From Tsuneonella sp. CC-YZS046 (GTDB lineage: Bacteria > Pseudomonadota > Alphaproteobacteria > Sphingomonadales > Sphingomonadaceae), in the NCBI RefSeq assembly GCF_035581365.1, contig NZ_CP141590.1, forward strand, positions 992,001 through 1,056,000: a stretch of 64,000 bases of DNA, given 5' to 3'. The notes under the pieces are model-generated. The model was not told where the DNA came from and did no database searches. It was given only the letters and a program-made list of their open reading frames with translations. The translations under genes were made by a program, and so were the position numbers. How positions within the stretch are numbered: position 1 is the stretch's first letter; the number at the start of each line of letters is the position of its first letter. This document shows positions 18,454 through 27,170 of the stretch, in pieces.

Positions 18454-20484
18454 ATGAGTGAGAAGCTATTCTCGGGGTCAACGTTGCATCTGGCCATGAA
18501 GGCTTGCAGAAGCCTGGGCAAGCTCGCCTCTCAGCGAGAAGAGGCGGCGTTCGCCCATGAATACGCGCAGTCCCTGACGAGCAGGGTGCCTCTGCTCTAT
18601 TGCGTGCTGCTGTTCAACATGGCTGTGCTCAGCGCCAATTTCGTCAATGTGACGCCGGCGTGGCTTTCCATCGCCTGCCCGCTCGCCATTGCACCGTTCG
18701 TCGTTCTCCGCGCGATTCACTGGCGCCCTTCGAGCGTCGCGCGCCGCAAGGTGACGACATTGCGTTCCGACCTGCGGAAGATGTCGGTAATCGAGCCTGC
18801 GATCGCGTTGGCCTGCGTGCTGTGGGCGCTTGGGCTCTACAATTGGGGCAATGACACCCAGCAGAGCCTTATTCACTACATGGTATCCATCACCAGCTTC
18901 GTGGCGATCATGGGCCTGACTCAGATGCCCAGCATCGCGATGCGGATCGCGGCGGTCGTCATCATACCGTCCAGCGCCTGGTTCATGATGCAGGATCACC
19001 CGAACGGGATGCTGGTCGCGCTGGTCCAGCCGGTCGTGACGATCCTGATCCTGGCGGTGGTGGCCAGCCATCACCGCGACTTCGTCAAGCTGCTGCAATC
19101 CCGCGCGGAGATCGAAGTCCGACGCCGGGATGCCACGGAATTTGCCGAAATCAACCAGCATCTGGCGGCCACCAATTCGCTGACTGGCGCGCCGAACCGG
19201 CGCGCGATCTTGGACGAGCTGGACAGGGCGCTTGCCGCGCATCCGGACGATGCTCCCTGGCTCGCGGTGATTGATCTCGACGGTTTCAAGGGCATAAACG
19301 ACACCTATGGCCATACCGGCGGCGACACCGTTCTCTGTGCGGTGGCGCGGCGGATCGCGGGCAGCCCGTTCGTCAAGGCGTTCGGCCGGCTGGGTGGCGA
19401 TGAATTCGCCCTGATCCTTTCCGGGTCCTTGTCGACGGAAGAGGCGGTTTCGGCGATGGCCTCGCTTTCCGGCAATATCGAGGAGCGGATCGCATATAAT
19501 TCCGAGCTTCTCCGGATCGGCTGCTCGGTCGGTCTTTATCGCGCCCAGCCCGGCAGCGAAGTGACCGATTGCCTGGAACGGGCGGATTCGGTCCTGTATC
19601 GCGCGAAGCGGCAGGCGAAAGCCAAGGTCGCCGTTTATGAAGCGCAGGACGAAGCCGCACTGGAAGAGCGCCGGACGATCACCCGGGTATTCAACTCCAC
19701 CAACCTGATCGAGCAGATCTCCGTGGTCTATCAGCCGGTGGTCGATATCGATACGGATCGGATCGTGAGCCTGGAAGCGCTGGTCCGGTGGAGCCCGGAC
19801 GGTGAGACATGGTTCCTGCCCGGACGGTTCGTGGATATCGCGGAATCGACCGGCCGGATCGCCGAACTGACCGACGCCGTATTGTCGAGGAGCCTGCGCG
19901 AATGTCCCGCGTGGGAGTATGGCTGCGCCATTTCGGTCAACCTGTCCGCCGCCGATATCATCGGCGATGGCGCGCCGGAGCGGCTTGCCAGGGTTGTGCG
20001 GGATGCCAATGCGCCGAACGAGGCCGTCATCTTCGAGATCACCGAAGCGGCGATCCTTTCGGATTACGAGGACGCCGCCGCCAATCTCGCGCAGCTGCGC
20101 TCGATGGGCTTCCGGATCGCGCTGGACGATTTCGGCACGGGCCAGTCCAGCCTCAGCCATGTCCATCGCCTGCCGTTGAACCAGATCAAGATCGACAGCA
20201 GCTTCGCCGGTGTGCTGGAAACGAATGGCGAAGCGCGGGCGATCACCAGCACCATTCTGGCCCTGGCCCGCCAGCTCCATCTCGATTGCACGATCGAAGG
20301 GATCGAGACTGTCCATCAACTTGCGGCCGCTCGCGCGCTGGGCGTAAGGCATGTGCAGGGCTATGTATTCGGCAAGCCGATGAATGCGGCGCAGGCCCTG
20401 GGGGCCTTGTCGAGTTCGCCGAATGCGGCGGTTCCTCATTCCTTCCATGAAGGCATAGTGCAGTTGCGCACCCTGAGAGGGTAG
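18454..20484 (+). CDS. Membrane GGDEF-EAL cyclic-di-GMP enzyme
   Basis: A 676-residue signalling protein. Residues ~45-210 contain about five to six hydrophobic segments forming an inner-membrane sensory region of unknown ligand. A GGDEF domain follows (LTGAPNRRAILDEL, then intact GGDEF in RLGGDEFALIL), and a C-terminal EAL domain with EALVRW, the NLSAADI segment, FEITEAAI, LDDFGTGQSSL, IKIDSSF and IEGIET. All expected catalytic residues for both diguanylate cyclase and phosphodiesterase activity are visible, so net direction of c-di-GMP turnover cannot be predicted. The gene is monocistronic, with 106 bp upstream. Confidence 0.93.
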   Translation: MSEKLFSGSTLHLAMKACRSLGKLASQREEAAFAHEYAQSLTSRVPLLYCVLLFNMAVLSANFVNVTPAWLSIACPLAIAPFVVLRAIHWRPSSVARRKVTTLRSDLRKMSVIEPAIALACVLWALGLYNWGNDTQQSLIHYMVSITSFVAIMGLTQMPSIAMRIAAVVIIPSSAWFMMQDHPNGMLVALVQPVVTILILAVVASHHRDFVKLLQSRAEIEVRRRDATEFAEINQHLAATNSLTGAPNRRAILDELDRALAAHPDDAPWLAVIDLDGFKGINDTYGHTGGDTVLCAVARRIAGSPFVKAFGRLGGDEFALILSGSLSTEEAVSAMASLSGNIEERIAYNSELLRIGCSVGLYRAQPGSEVTDCLERADSVLYRAKRQAKAKVAVYEAQDEAALEERRTITRVFNSTNLIEQISVVYQPVVDIDTDRIVSLEALVRWSPDGETWFLPGRFVDIAESTGRIAELTDAVLSRSLRECPAWEYGCAISVNLSAADIIGDGAPERLARVVRDANAPNEAVIFEITEAAILSDYEDAAANLAQLRSMGFRIALDDFGTGQSSLSHVHRLPLNQIKIDSSFAGVLETNGEARAITSTILALARQLHLDCTIEGIETVHQLAAARALGVRHVQGYVFGKPMNAAQALGALSSSPNAAVPHSFHEGIVQLRTLRG

Positions 20485-20544
20485 AAGCCTCGCCACTTTG
20501 GCGCTGAGACGCAGCCGCCAGGCAACGCCTGCGCGCGTGTTCGA

Positions 20545-21324
20545 TCAGAATGTGCCCGGGTAGGTCCCGCCATCGAGCAGCAGATTCTGGCCATTGATAT
20601 AGCCGGCCAGATCGCTGGCGAGAAAGGCGCAGGCCGCCCCGAATTCCTCCGGCCTGCCCAGCCTTCCAGTGGGATTGAGCCGGGCTTTCTCGGCCCATAC
20701 ATCCTCGAAGCTGAGGCCGCGCCTGTCTGCGTCCGCCTGGGCGAGATGCCGCAAGCGGTCCGTCTCGAAAGAGCCGGGCAGGAGATTGTTGATGGTGACG
20801 CCATCTCGCGCGATCTCCCGCGCCAGCCCGGCCATGAAGCCTGTCAGGCCGGAACGGGCGCCATTGGACAGGCCCAGGGAAGGCAACGGCGCCTTGACCG
20901 CGGAGGAGGTGATGTTGATGATCCGGCCCCAGCGGCGCTGCCGCATCCCGCCGATGCACAAGCGAACGAACTGGATCGGGGCGATCATGTTCGCACGGAC
21001 GGCCGCGTTCCATTCCGCCTCGCCCCATTCCTCGAAACTCCCGGGCGGCGGGCCAGCCGCGTTGGTGACGAGTATGTCCGGTTGAGGCATGGCGCCGAGA
21101 AGGGCATTGCGTCCGCCTTCCTCCGTCACATCGGCGGCTACTCCTCGGATCGCAACGCCCACCTCGGTCGAAAGTCTTTCGCAGGCATCCTTCAACCCGC
21201 TTTCCGATCGTCCATTCAGAAGGACGTTCGCTCCGGCCCTTGCGAGCGCGGAAGCGCAGGCAAATCCCAGACCCTTCGACGATCCGCAGACGATAGCGTT
21301 CCTGCCGGTCAGGCCAAGATCCAT
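20545..21324 (-). CDS. Atypical SDR-family oxidoreductase lacking the YxxxK motif
   Basis: A 259-residue Rossmann-fold protein starting MDLGLTGRNAIVCGSSKGLGFA (cofactor-binding GxxxGxG). The NAG motif is present (TNAAGP) and the catalytic Ser region is ITSSAVK. At the place of the catalytic Tyr-x-x-x-Lys it reads LSNGA within LGLSNGARSGLTG, so neither Tyr nor Lys is present. A known SDR branch annotated as 3-oxoacyl-ACP reductase-like shares this LSNxxR signature, so the loss is a family trait. Start 21324 is set by AGGAGGA 8 nt upstream; the frame stays open further but with no conserved sequence. Substrate unknown. Confidence 0.85.
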   Translation of the reverse strand: MDLGLTGRNAIVCGSSKGLGFACASALARAGANVLLNGRSESGLKDACERLSTEVGVAIRGVAADVTEEGGRNALLGAMPQPDILVTNAAGPPPGSFEEWGEAEWNAAVRANMIAPIQFVRLCIGGMRQRRWGRIINITSSAVKAPLPSLGLSNGARSGLTGFMAGLAREIARDGVTINNLLPGSFETDRLRHLAQADADRRGLSFEDVWAEKARLNPTGRLGRPEEFGAACAFLASDLAGYINGQNLLLDGGTYPGTF

Positions 21325-21482
21325 GAAGCAGTTCCTCCTGAAACAGAGATGGGATTGCTGCATATCGGACTGGCGGGTTGCCGTTAAGCCCGGGGTGGCG
21401 GCAATCGGCTCCGTTGCCGGCGGCGTGACGGAACCTCCCTGAAACTGGCCCGTTTCCATGCGAAAGGTCAAAAGGAAACACA

Positions 21483-21974
21483 ATGAGCGAGAACACCGAT
21501 ATTTTCGCGCGGCTCAAGCAGGATCATGACCGCCAGCGGACCATACTGGAGAAGCTGGAGCAAACCCATGGCGACAGCGACGATCGCCGCGCCTGGTTCG
21601 AGCAGTTCACCATCGACGCCAAGAGCCATGCGGCGGCCGAGGAGCAGGCGCTGTATTCAACCATGATGCGCAAGCCGGAGACTACGGATGAAACACGCCA
21701 TTCCGTGGCCGAGCATCATGAGATCGAAGAAGCGTTGAACGACATCGCCGCCACGGACATGTCGTCCGGCGCCTGGCTCATCAAGTTCAAGGAACTGAAG
21801 CATCGCTACCTTCATCACATCGAGGAGGAAGAGGACGAGCACTTCCCCGATTTCGCCAAATTTCTTACCGATGAGGATACCCGGCACATGCGCGCGGTCT
21901 TCGAGCACCGGAAGAAGGAAGAGAAGGCGGAGGCCGAGGTGACGCCGGAAAAGAAGGACGACGCCAAGGAATAG
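21483..21974 (+). CDS. Hemerythrin-like domain protein
   Basis: A 163-residue cytosolic four-helix protein with the metal-ligand spacing of the HHE/hemerythrin family: HDRQ near residue 15, SHAAAEEQALY, the HHEIEEAL pair in the middle, and YLHHIEEEEDEHFPDF. The C-terminal ~25 residues are a highly charged Lys/Glu tail. Such proteins bind a di-iron centre and act in oxygen, NO or iron sensing/storage; the specific role is open. It is followed by the phospholipase D family gene 19 bp downstream, so the two are probably cotranscribed. Confidence 0.88.
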   Translation: MSENTDIFARLKQDHDRQRTILEKLEQTHGDSDDRRAWFEQFTIDAKSHAAAEEQALYSTMMRKPETTDETRHSVAEHHEIEEALNDIAATDMSSGAWLIKFKELKHRYLHHIEEEEDEHFPDFAKFLTDEDTRHMRAVFEHRKKEEKAEAEVTPEKKDDAKE

Positions 21975-21993
21975 CCTGAGGGGGAGGGTGCCG

Positions 21994-23523
21994 GTGGAGA
22001 GAGCAAGCGCGGAAAACGGGAGCATATCTTCAGACCCCTATCCGGACCGCTCAGTCGAGCCGGGCGTCTGGCGCTATGCCATGGCCACCCGCGCGCATGT
22101 CGTGATCGACGGCGCGCCTTACTTTGAGCTGATGCAGGATGCGATGCTGCGGGCAAGGCAACGCATCCTTCTGATCGGCTGGGATTTCGATACTCGAATC
22201 CATCTGGTGAAGGGGCGGCGCTGGTGGAATATCCGCCGCCGGGGAAGCTATCCGTCCAGGCTGGGAGCTTTCGTTACCTGGCTGGTGCGTCGCCGGAAAT
22301 CCCTGCAGGTGAATCTGCTCAAATGGAATGTCAGCATCGTCAGCATTCTCTCGAGGGGAACGATGGGCCTCGATATTCTGCGCTGGCGCCTGGCCCGGCG
22401 AATCCATTTGAAGTTCGATTCCGCTCATCCGGTCGGATGCAGCCATCATCAGAAGATCGCGGTGATCGACGATTGCTTCGCGGTGTGCGGCGGCATCGAC
22501 ATGACGGCGGGACGATGGGACACCCGTGACCATATTGAAGACGATCCGCGCCGCAAGACGCCGAGAGGGCGGCGGTGCGACCCGTGGCATGACGCGACGA
22601 TGATGCTGGAAGGGGAAGCGGCGGCCTGTCTGGGGGTGCTGGGCAGGCGTCGGTGGGAACATGCCGGCGGTTCGCCATTGCCGATGTCAGCGCCTCAATC
22701 GGAAAGCCCATGGCCGGAGGCGCTCGAAGCCGAGTTTCGCGATGTCGAGATCGGGATTTCCCGCACCCGGGCGGAACATGACGATTGCTGCGAAATACGC
22801 GAGATCGAGGAACTGTTCGTGCGGCATATCCGCCGGGCCAGGCATTTCGTCTATATCGAAAGCCAGTATTTCGCATCGCGGGCGATCGGCGAAGCGATAG
22901 CGGCCCGGCTGGCGGAGGATGATCCCCCCGAATTCGTTCTGGTGATGCCACTTACCGCGGAAGGCTGGCTGGAGCAGCAGGCGATGGATGGCGCCCGGGT
23001 CCGGCTGATCCGGGCGCTTGGCGAAAAGGACCCCAAGGACAGATTCCGCGTCTATGTGCCCTATACCGGCGATACGCCGATCTATGTTCATGCCAAGATC
23101 ATGATCGTGGACGATGAGATCATTCGCATCGGCTCGGCCAACATGAACAATCGCTCGCAGGGGCTGGACAGCGAATGCGATCTCTTCATCGATGTCGCGC
23201 GGCCGGCCAACGCCCATGCGGGCGACGCCATCCGGGCGCTGCGCCATTCCCTGCTGGCCGAACATTGCGGGCTGGAGCCGCCGGCGGTCGGCGCCATGCT
23301 GGAATCTTGCGGCTCCATGGCAAGAATGATCGACAACGCGCCTCGAGACGGACAAAAGACACTTCGATTGTTCGAGCTTCCCGAACTGGGCGAGATGGAG
23401 CAGGCATTGGCGGACAATGCCGTGCTCGATCCGGAAAGCCCCGAAGAGATGTTCGAACCCATCGGTCGCCGCCGGGGGCTTTTCCGGAGGGGCAGCATCC
23501 TGCGGCGGCCAAGAGGAAACTAA
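21994..23523 (+). CDS. Phospholipase D / cardiolipin synthase-like protein
   Basis: A 509-residue protein with two HKD motifs: HHQKIAVIDDCFAVCGGID in the first half and YVHAKIMIVDDEIIRIGSANMNNRS in the second, each with the following Gly-Ser/Gly-Gly pattern. No N-terminal membrane anchors are seen, unlike classic cardiolipin synthase, so it is closer to the soluble bacterial PLD-like branch (transphosphatidylation or phosphodiester hydrolysis). GTG at 21994 is chosen because GGGAGG lies 6 nt upstream; another GTG 6 nt earlier is too close to that site. folE follows 14 bp downstream. Confidence 0.9.
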   Translation: MERASAENGSISSDPYPDRSVEPGVWRYAMATRAHVVIDGAPYFELMQDAMLRARQRILLIGWDFDTRIHLVKGRRWWNIRRRGSYPSRLGAFVTWLVRRRKSLQVNLLKWNVSIVSILSRGTMGLDILRWRLARRIHLKFDSAHPVGCSHHQKIAVIDDCFAVCGGIDMTAGRWDTRDHIEDDPRRKTPRGRRCDPWHDATMMLEGEAAACLGVLGRRRWEHAGGSPLPMSAPQSESPWPEALEAEFRDVEIGISRTRAEHDDCCEIREIEELFVRHIRRARHFVYIESQYFASRAIGEAIAARLAEDDPPEFVLVMPLTAEGWLEQQAMDGARVRLIRALGEKDPKDRFRVYVPYTGDTPIYVHAKIMIVDDEIIRIGSANMNNRSQGLDSECDLFIDVARPANAHAGDAIRALRHSLLAEHCGLEPPAVGAMLESCGSMARMIDNAPRDGQKTLRLFELPELGEMEQALADNAVLDPESPEEMFEPIGRRRGLFRRGSILRRPRGN

Positions 23524-23537
23524 GGGGGTTGATACAG

Positions 23538-24146
23538 ATGAGCAGCCTGGATGGCCCGGACGAGGACCAGCCCCATGGCAAGCCGCCGGTTCCTGAGGAA
23601 ATACAGGACGCGATCCGGACCTTGATCCGCTGGGCGGGCGACGACCCGGATCGTGAGGGCCTGCTGGATACGCCCAAGCGGGTCGCGCGGGCCTGGAAGG
23701 AGTATTGCGTCGGTTACACCGAGGACCCGTCCATCCATCTTTCCCGGGTTTTCGAGGAAGTGGGCGGTTATGACGAAATCGTGCTCCTCAAGGACATCCC
23801 GTTCCAGTCCCACTGCGAGCATCATCTGGCGCCGATCATCGGCAAGGCTGCGATTGCCTATCTCCCCGAGAAGCGGGTGGTGGGCATATCGAAGCTGGCG
23901 CGCGTCCTTCATGGCTTCGCAAGGCGCCTGCAGATCCAGGAAAGGCTGACCGCCGAAGTCGCGCAATGCATATGGGATCATTTGCAACCGCGCGGCGTGG
24001 CCGTCGTCATCGATGCGAGCCATGCTTGCATGACGGCGCGCGGGGTGCGCACCCCGGGCGTTTCCATGGTCACCAGCCAGGTTATGGGAACTTTCCGCCA
24101 GGATGAAAGAAGCCGCAAGGAAGTGCTGAGCCTGATGGGATATTAG
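23538..24146 (+). CDS. folE: GTP cyclohydrolase I
   Basis: A 202-residue enzyme making dihydroneopterin triphosphate from GTP, the entry to folate synthesis. Motifs: DREGLLDTPKRVARAW, the zinc ligand and active-site stretch FQSHCEHHLAPI, GISKLARVLHGFARRLQIQERLT, and the second zinc Cys in ASHACMTARGV, ending SRKEVLSL. ATG 23538 is 9 nt after GGGGG. The frame extends upstream into the PLD gene but without homology. It lies in a run with the PLD-like gene and an SDR. thyA and the folate-salvage ligase are elsewhere in the window. Confidence 0.97.
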   Translation: MSSLDGPDEDQPHGKPPVPEEIQDAIRTLIRWAGDDPDREGLLDTPKRVARAWKEYCVGYTEDPSIHLSRVFEEVGGYDEIVLLKDIPFQSHCEHHLAPIIGKAAIAYLPEKRVVGISKLARVLHGFARRLQIQERLTAEVAQCIWDHLQPRGVAVVIDASHACMTARGVRTPGVSMVTSQVMGTFRQDERSRKEVLSLMGY

Positions 24147-24200
24147 GGGCAGGACCCGTTACGGGAAGTGCCGATCCCAATCGAACGAGGGAGAAAAGTA

Positions 24201-24887
24201 ATGGCCAATGTCGTTATTGCCGGAGCGAGCCGGGGAATAGGCCTCGCCCTGGTCGAAGCATATGTGGAAGCGGGCGATCATGTGTTCGCCCTGTGCCGCG
24301 ATCCCGCAGCCTCCGGCCGGTTGAGCGACCTTGCCGGGAGCAACCCCGGCGCGATCACGCTCGGCCAGGTGGACTTTGCCGATGGCGGGTCGATCGACCG
24401 GGCAGGCGAGGCGATCGGTGACACGCCGGTGGACCTGCTCATCAATGTTGCCGGCATCATCCGCATGGAAAGCGGGCCGGAAGACAGGAACTTCGATAAT
24501 TGGCGCGAATCGTTCGAAGTCATGGTCGTGGGGCCATTCCACATGACGCAGGCCCTGCTTCCCAATCTCGAGCGAGCCAAGGGCAAGGTGCTAACCATTT
24601 CCAGCCAGGTCGGCGCCTCGACCTGGGGAATCGGGGGGTTCTATTCCTATGGCGCGGCCAAGGCGGCGATAAATCGCGCGATGAAAAGCCTGGCGGTGGA
24701 TCTCGAACCGCGCGGCATTGCCGTCGCTGTGGTTCATCCCGGCTATGTCCTCACCGACATGGGTGGGCCGGATGCCGAAATAACCCCGCAGGAAAGCGCG
24801 AGCGGAATCCGGGATGTGGCAAGCAGGCTGACGGTCAAAAACACCGGCAGCTTCTGGAAATGGAACGGCGAGCCGCACCCCTGGTAG
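24201..24887 (+). CDS. SDR-family NAD(P)-dependent oxidoreductase (C-factor-like)
   Basis: A 228-residue classical short-chain dehydrogenase: VVIAGASRGIGLALV (TGxxxGxG equivalent), LINVAGI (NAG equivalent), ISSQVGAS (catalytic Ser) and YSYGAAKAAINRA (Tyr-x-x-x-Lys intact). The VAVVHPGYVLTDMGG loop is typical of the C-factor/CsgA-like branch. The ATG at 24201 has GAGGGAG 7 nt upstream; the frame could open 11 codons earlier. The 54 bp from folE allow cotranscription, but no pterin role is implied by sequence. Confidence 0.88.
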   Translation: MANVVIAGASRGIGLALVEAYVEAGDHVFALCRDPAASGRLSDLAGSNPGAITLGQVDFADGGSIDRAGEAIGDTPVDLLINVAGIIRMESGPEDRNFDNWRESFEVMVVGPFHMTQALLPNLERAKGKVLTISSQVGASTWGIGGFYSYGAAKAAINRAMKSLAVDLEPRGIAVAVVHPGYVLTDMGGPDAEITPQESASGIRDVASRLTVKNTGSFWKWNGEPHPW

Positions 24888-24931
24888 GGCAAGGCTCGCC
24901 GTCATTCCCTTTCAGGCGGAACGGGCGGCTT

Positions 24932-25411
24932 TCAGAGCTGCCCGAGCATATGTTCGGCGGAGCTGACCTGGAATGCGCCCGGCTCTTCCACGTTGAGCTG
25001 TTCGACCACGCCGTCGTTCACGACCATCGAGAAGCGCTGGCCCCGCGTGCCCAGCCCGAAACCCGAGCCATCCATGGTCAGGCCGACGGCCTTCGCGAAA
25101 TCGGCATTGCCATCGGACAGCATGGTGATGTCCGATGAACCGTCGGCCTTGTTCCATGCGCCCATCACGAAGGCATCGTTCACTGCGGTGCAGGCAATCT
25201 CATCCACGCCCTTGGCCTTGATTTCACTCGCCTTTTCCACGAAGCCGGGAAGGTGCTTGGCCGAGCAGGTGGGCGTGAAAGCGCCCGGAACGGAGAAAAG
25301 AGCGACCTTCTTGCCGGCGAAATAGTCCGTCGACTGGACCTTTTCCGGACCGTTTTCGGTGACTTTCACCAGGGTAACGTCCGGCAGCTTGTCACCTACG
25401 GAAATCGTCAT
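24932..25411 (-). CDS. Peroxiredoxin, Prx5/glutaredoxin-dependent type
   Basis: A 159-residue thioredoxin-fold peroxidase. The peroxidatic cysteine is in GAFTPTCSAKHLPGF (PxxxTxxC), the exact signature of the Prx5 group; the catalytic Arg lies in LGTRGQRFSMVV. No second cysteine stands at the atypical 2-Cys resolving position in the C-terminal third, so it probably works by a one-Cys mechanism with glutathione or glutaredoxin. ATG at 25411 has AAAGG 8 nt upstream; a GTG directly before it is the alternative. It diverges from ahcY. Confidence 0.93.
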   Translation of the reverse strand: MTISVGDKLPDVTLVKVTENGPEKVQSTDYFAGKKVALFSVPGAFTPTCSAKHLPGFVEKASEIKAKGVDEIACTAVNDAFVMGAWNKADGSSDITMLSDGNADFAKAVGLTMDGSGFGLGTRGQRFSMVVNDGVVEQLNVEEPGAFQVSSAEHMLGQL

Positions 25412-25544
25412 CACAGCATCCTTTCATAGTTCCTGTCAGGCCTATGCATTGTCATTTCGGGCGGGCCGACGCAACCGCGATGATCGGGAATGCGGCGCAG
25501 CGTTTGCTTAGTTTACGGTGACAGGGTAAGGGCGGCGTCCTGAT

Positions 25545-25585
25545 AGGGCACCGCTTTTCCTTTGAGCGGTCATTCCCTTTGCCCT
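25545..25585 (+). promoter_or_regulatory. Nested hairpin in the ahcY leader
   Basis: Outer pair AGGGC (25545-25549) / GCCCT (25581-25585) encloses an inner pair ACCGC (25550-25554) / GCGGT (25566-25570) with a pyrimidine-rich 11-nt loop. It ends 24 nt before the ahcY start, so it would sit next to the ribosome-binding region of the mRNA. I do not recognise a SAM- or SAH-riboswitch consensus in it; a regulatory role is inferred only. Confidence 0.35.
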
Positions 25586-25608
25586 CGAATCGTATGGAGA
25601 ATCCCGAA

Positions 25609-27030
25609 GTGGCCACCGCATCCAGCGCCAGAGTTTCAACCAGCCCTGAATATGTCGTGCGCGATATATCCCTGGCGGATTATGGCCGCGCCGAAATCGC
25701 CATAGCGGAAACGGAAATGCCGGGGCTGATGTCCCTGCGCCAGGAATATGGCGCCGCGCAGCCGCTCAAGGGCGCGCGGATCACCGGCTCGCTGCACATG
25801 ACGATCCAGACCGCGGTTCTGATCGAAACGCTGGTTGCGCTGGGCGCCGAAGTGCGCTGGGCGACCTGCAACATCTTTTCCACCCAGGACCATGCCGCGG
25901 CGGCCATCGCGGCCCAGGGCATCCCGGTTTTCGCCATCAAGGGCGAGAACCTTGCCGAATATTGGGATTATGTCGGCCGGATCTTCGATTGGGGCGACGA
26001 CATCACCGCCAACATGATCCTGGACGATGGGGGCGACGCCACCATGTTCGCCTTGTGGGGAGCGCGAATTGAAGCAGGCGAAACTCTTCCCGAACCGGCC
26101 AATGCCGAGGAAATCGAGTTCCAGCGCGCATTGAAGGCTTTCGTGCAGGAGAGGCCGGGCTATCTCCCCCGGACAGTGCAGGCAATTCATGGGGTTTCGG
26201 AAGAAACCACGACTGGCGTGACGCGGCTTTACCAGTTGGCGAAGCAGGGCAAGCTGCCGTTCCCGGCGATCAATGTGAACGACAGCGTCACCAAGTCCAA
26301 GTTCGACAATCTCTATGGCTGCAAGGAAAGCCTGGTGGATGCGATCCGCCGCGCCACCGACGTGATGCTGGCCGGCAAGGTCGCCTGCGTCGCCGGCTTC
26401 GGGGATGTGGGCAAGGGTTCCGCGGCTTCGCTGCGCCAGGGCGGTGCGCGGGTTCTCGTCACCGAGATCGATCCGATCTGCGCGCTTCAGGCGGCCATGG
26501 AAGGCTATGAGGTCGTGACGATGGAAGAGGCGGTCACTCGCGCCGACATCTTCGTCACCGCGACCGGCAACGAGGATGTCATCACCGCCGAGCACATGAA
26601 GGCGATGAAGAACATGGCCATCGTCTGCAACATCGGCCATTTCGATTCCGAGATCCAGATTTCCGCGCTCGACAATTACGAGTGGCGCGAAGTCAAGCCA
26701 GGCACCGATCTGGTGACGTTCCCGGAAGGCAAGCAGATCATCGTCCTGGCCAAGGGGCGGCTCGTCAATCTGGGCTGCGCCACCGGCCATCCCAGCTTCG
26801 TGATGAGTTCGAGCTTCACCAATCAGGTGCTGGCCCAGATCGAGCTGTTCACCAAGGGTGCGAACTATGAAAACAACGTCTATGTCCTGCCCAAGCATCT
26901 GGACGAGAAGGTGGCGGCGCTTCACCTCGAAAAGCTGGGGGTGAAACTGACCAGGCTTTCGCAGGAACAGGCCGATTATATCGGCGTGCCCCGCGATGGG
27001 CCGTTCAAGCCGGATCACTACCGCTACTGA
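25609..27030 (+). CDS. ahcY: Adenosylhomocysteinase
   Basis: A 473-residue NAD-dependent enzyme that splits S-adenosylhomocysteine into adenosine and homocysteine, relieving product inhibition of methyltransferases. Signatures: [60 protein letters not shown], the NAD-binding [30 protein letters not shown] and the C-terminal PDHYRY. I set the start at the GTG at 25609 (VATASSARV...[13 protein letters not shown]), which matches the usual N-terminus and has GGAG 9 nt upstream; ATG 25594 would add five residues. The divL operon begins 140 bp downstream. Confidence 0.97.
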   Translation: MATASSARVSTSPEYVVRDISLADYGRAEIAIAETEMPGLMSLRQEYGAAQPLKGARITGSLHMTIQTAVLIETLVALGAEVRWATCNIFSTQDHAAAAIAAQGIPVFAIKGENLAEYWDYVGRIFDWGDDITANMILDDGGDATMFALWGARIEAGETLPEPANAEEIEFQRALKAFVQERPGYLPRTVQAIHGVSEETTTGVTRLYQLAKQGKLPFPAINVNDSVTKSKFDNLYGCKESLVDAIRRATDVMLAGKVACVAGFGDVGKGSAASLRQGGARVLVTEIDPICALQAAMEGYEVVTMEEAVTRADIFVTATGNEDVITAEHMKAMKNMAIVCNIGHFDSEIQISALDNYEWREVKPGTDLVTFPEGKQIIVLAKGRLVNLGCATGHPSFVMSSSFTNQVLAQIELFTKGANYENNVYVLPKHLDEKVAALHLEKLGVKLTRLSQEQADYIGVPRDGPFKPDHYRY

Positions 27031-27170
27031 TCGTATTCATGCCGCGTCCGGGGCGTTCCACCCGCTCCGGATGGCGGCGTCCGACCTTCCCGTGCCCGGC
27101 GGGCAACGTCTTGTCGATACCCGCAACCCTGCCATTGTAATCCGTGCCGGGCGCGCATAGCGAAAGCGCG

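Noticed and set aside
18478-20496. Minus-strand 672-codon frame opposite the GGDEF-EAL gene
   Set aside because: High-GC antisense shadow; the plus strand has complete GGDEF and EAL motifs.
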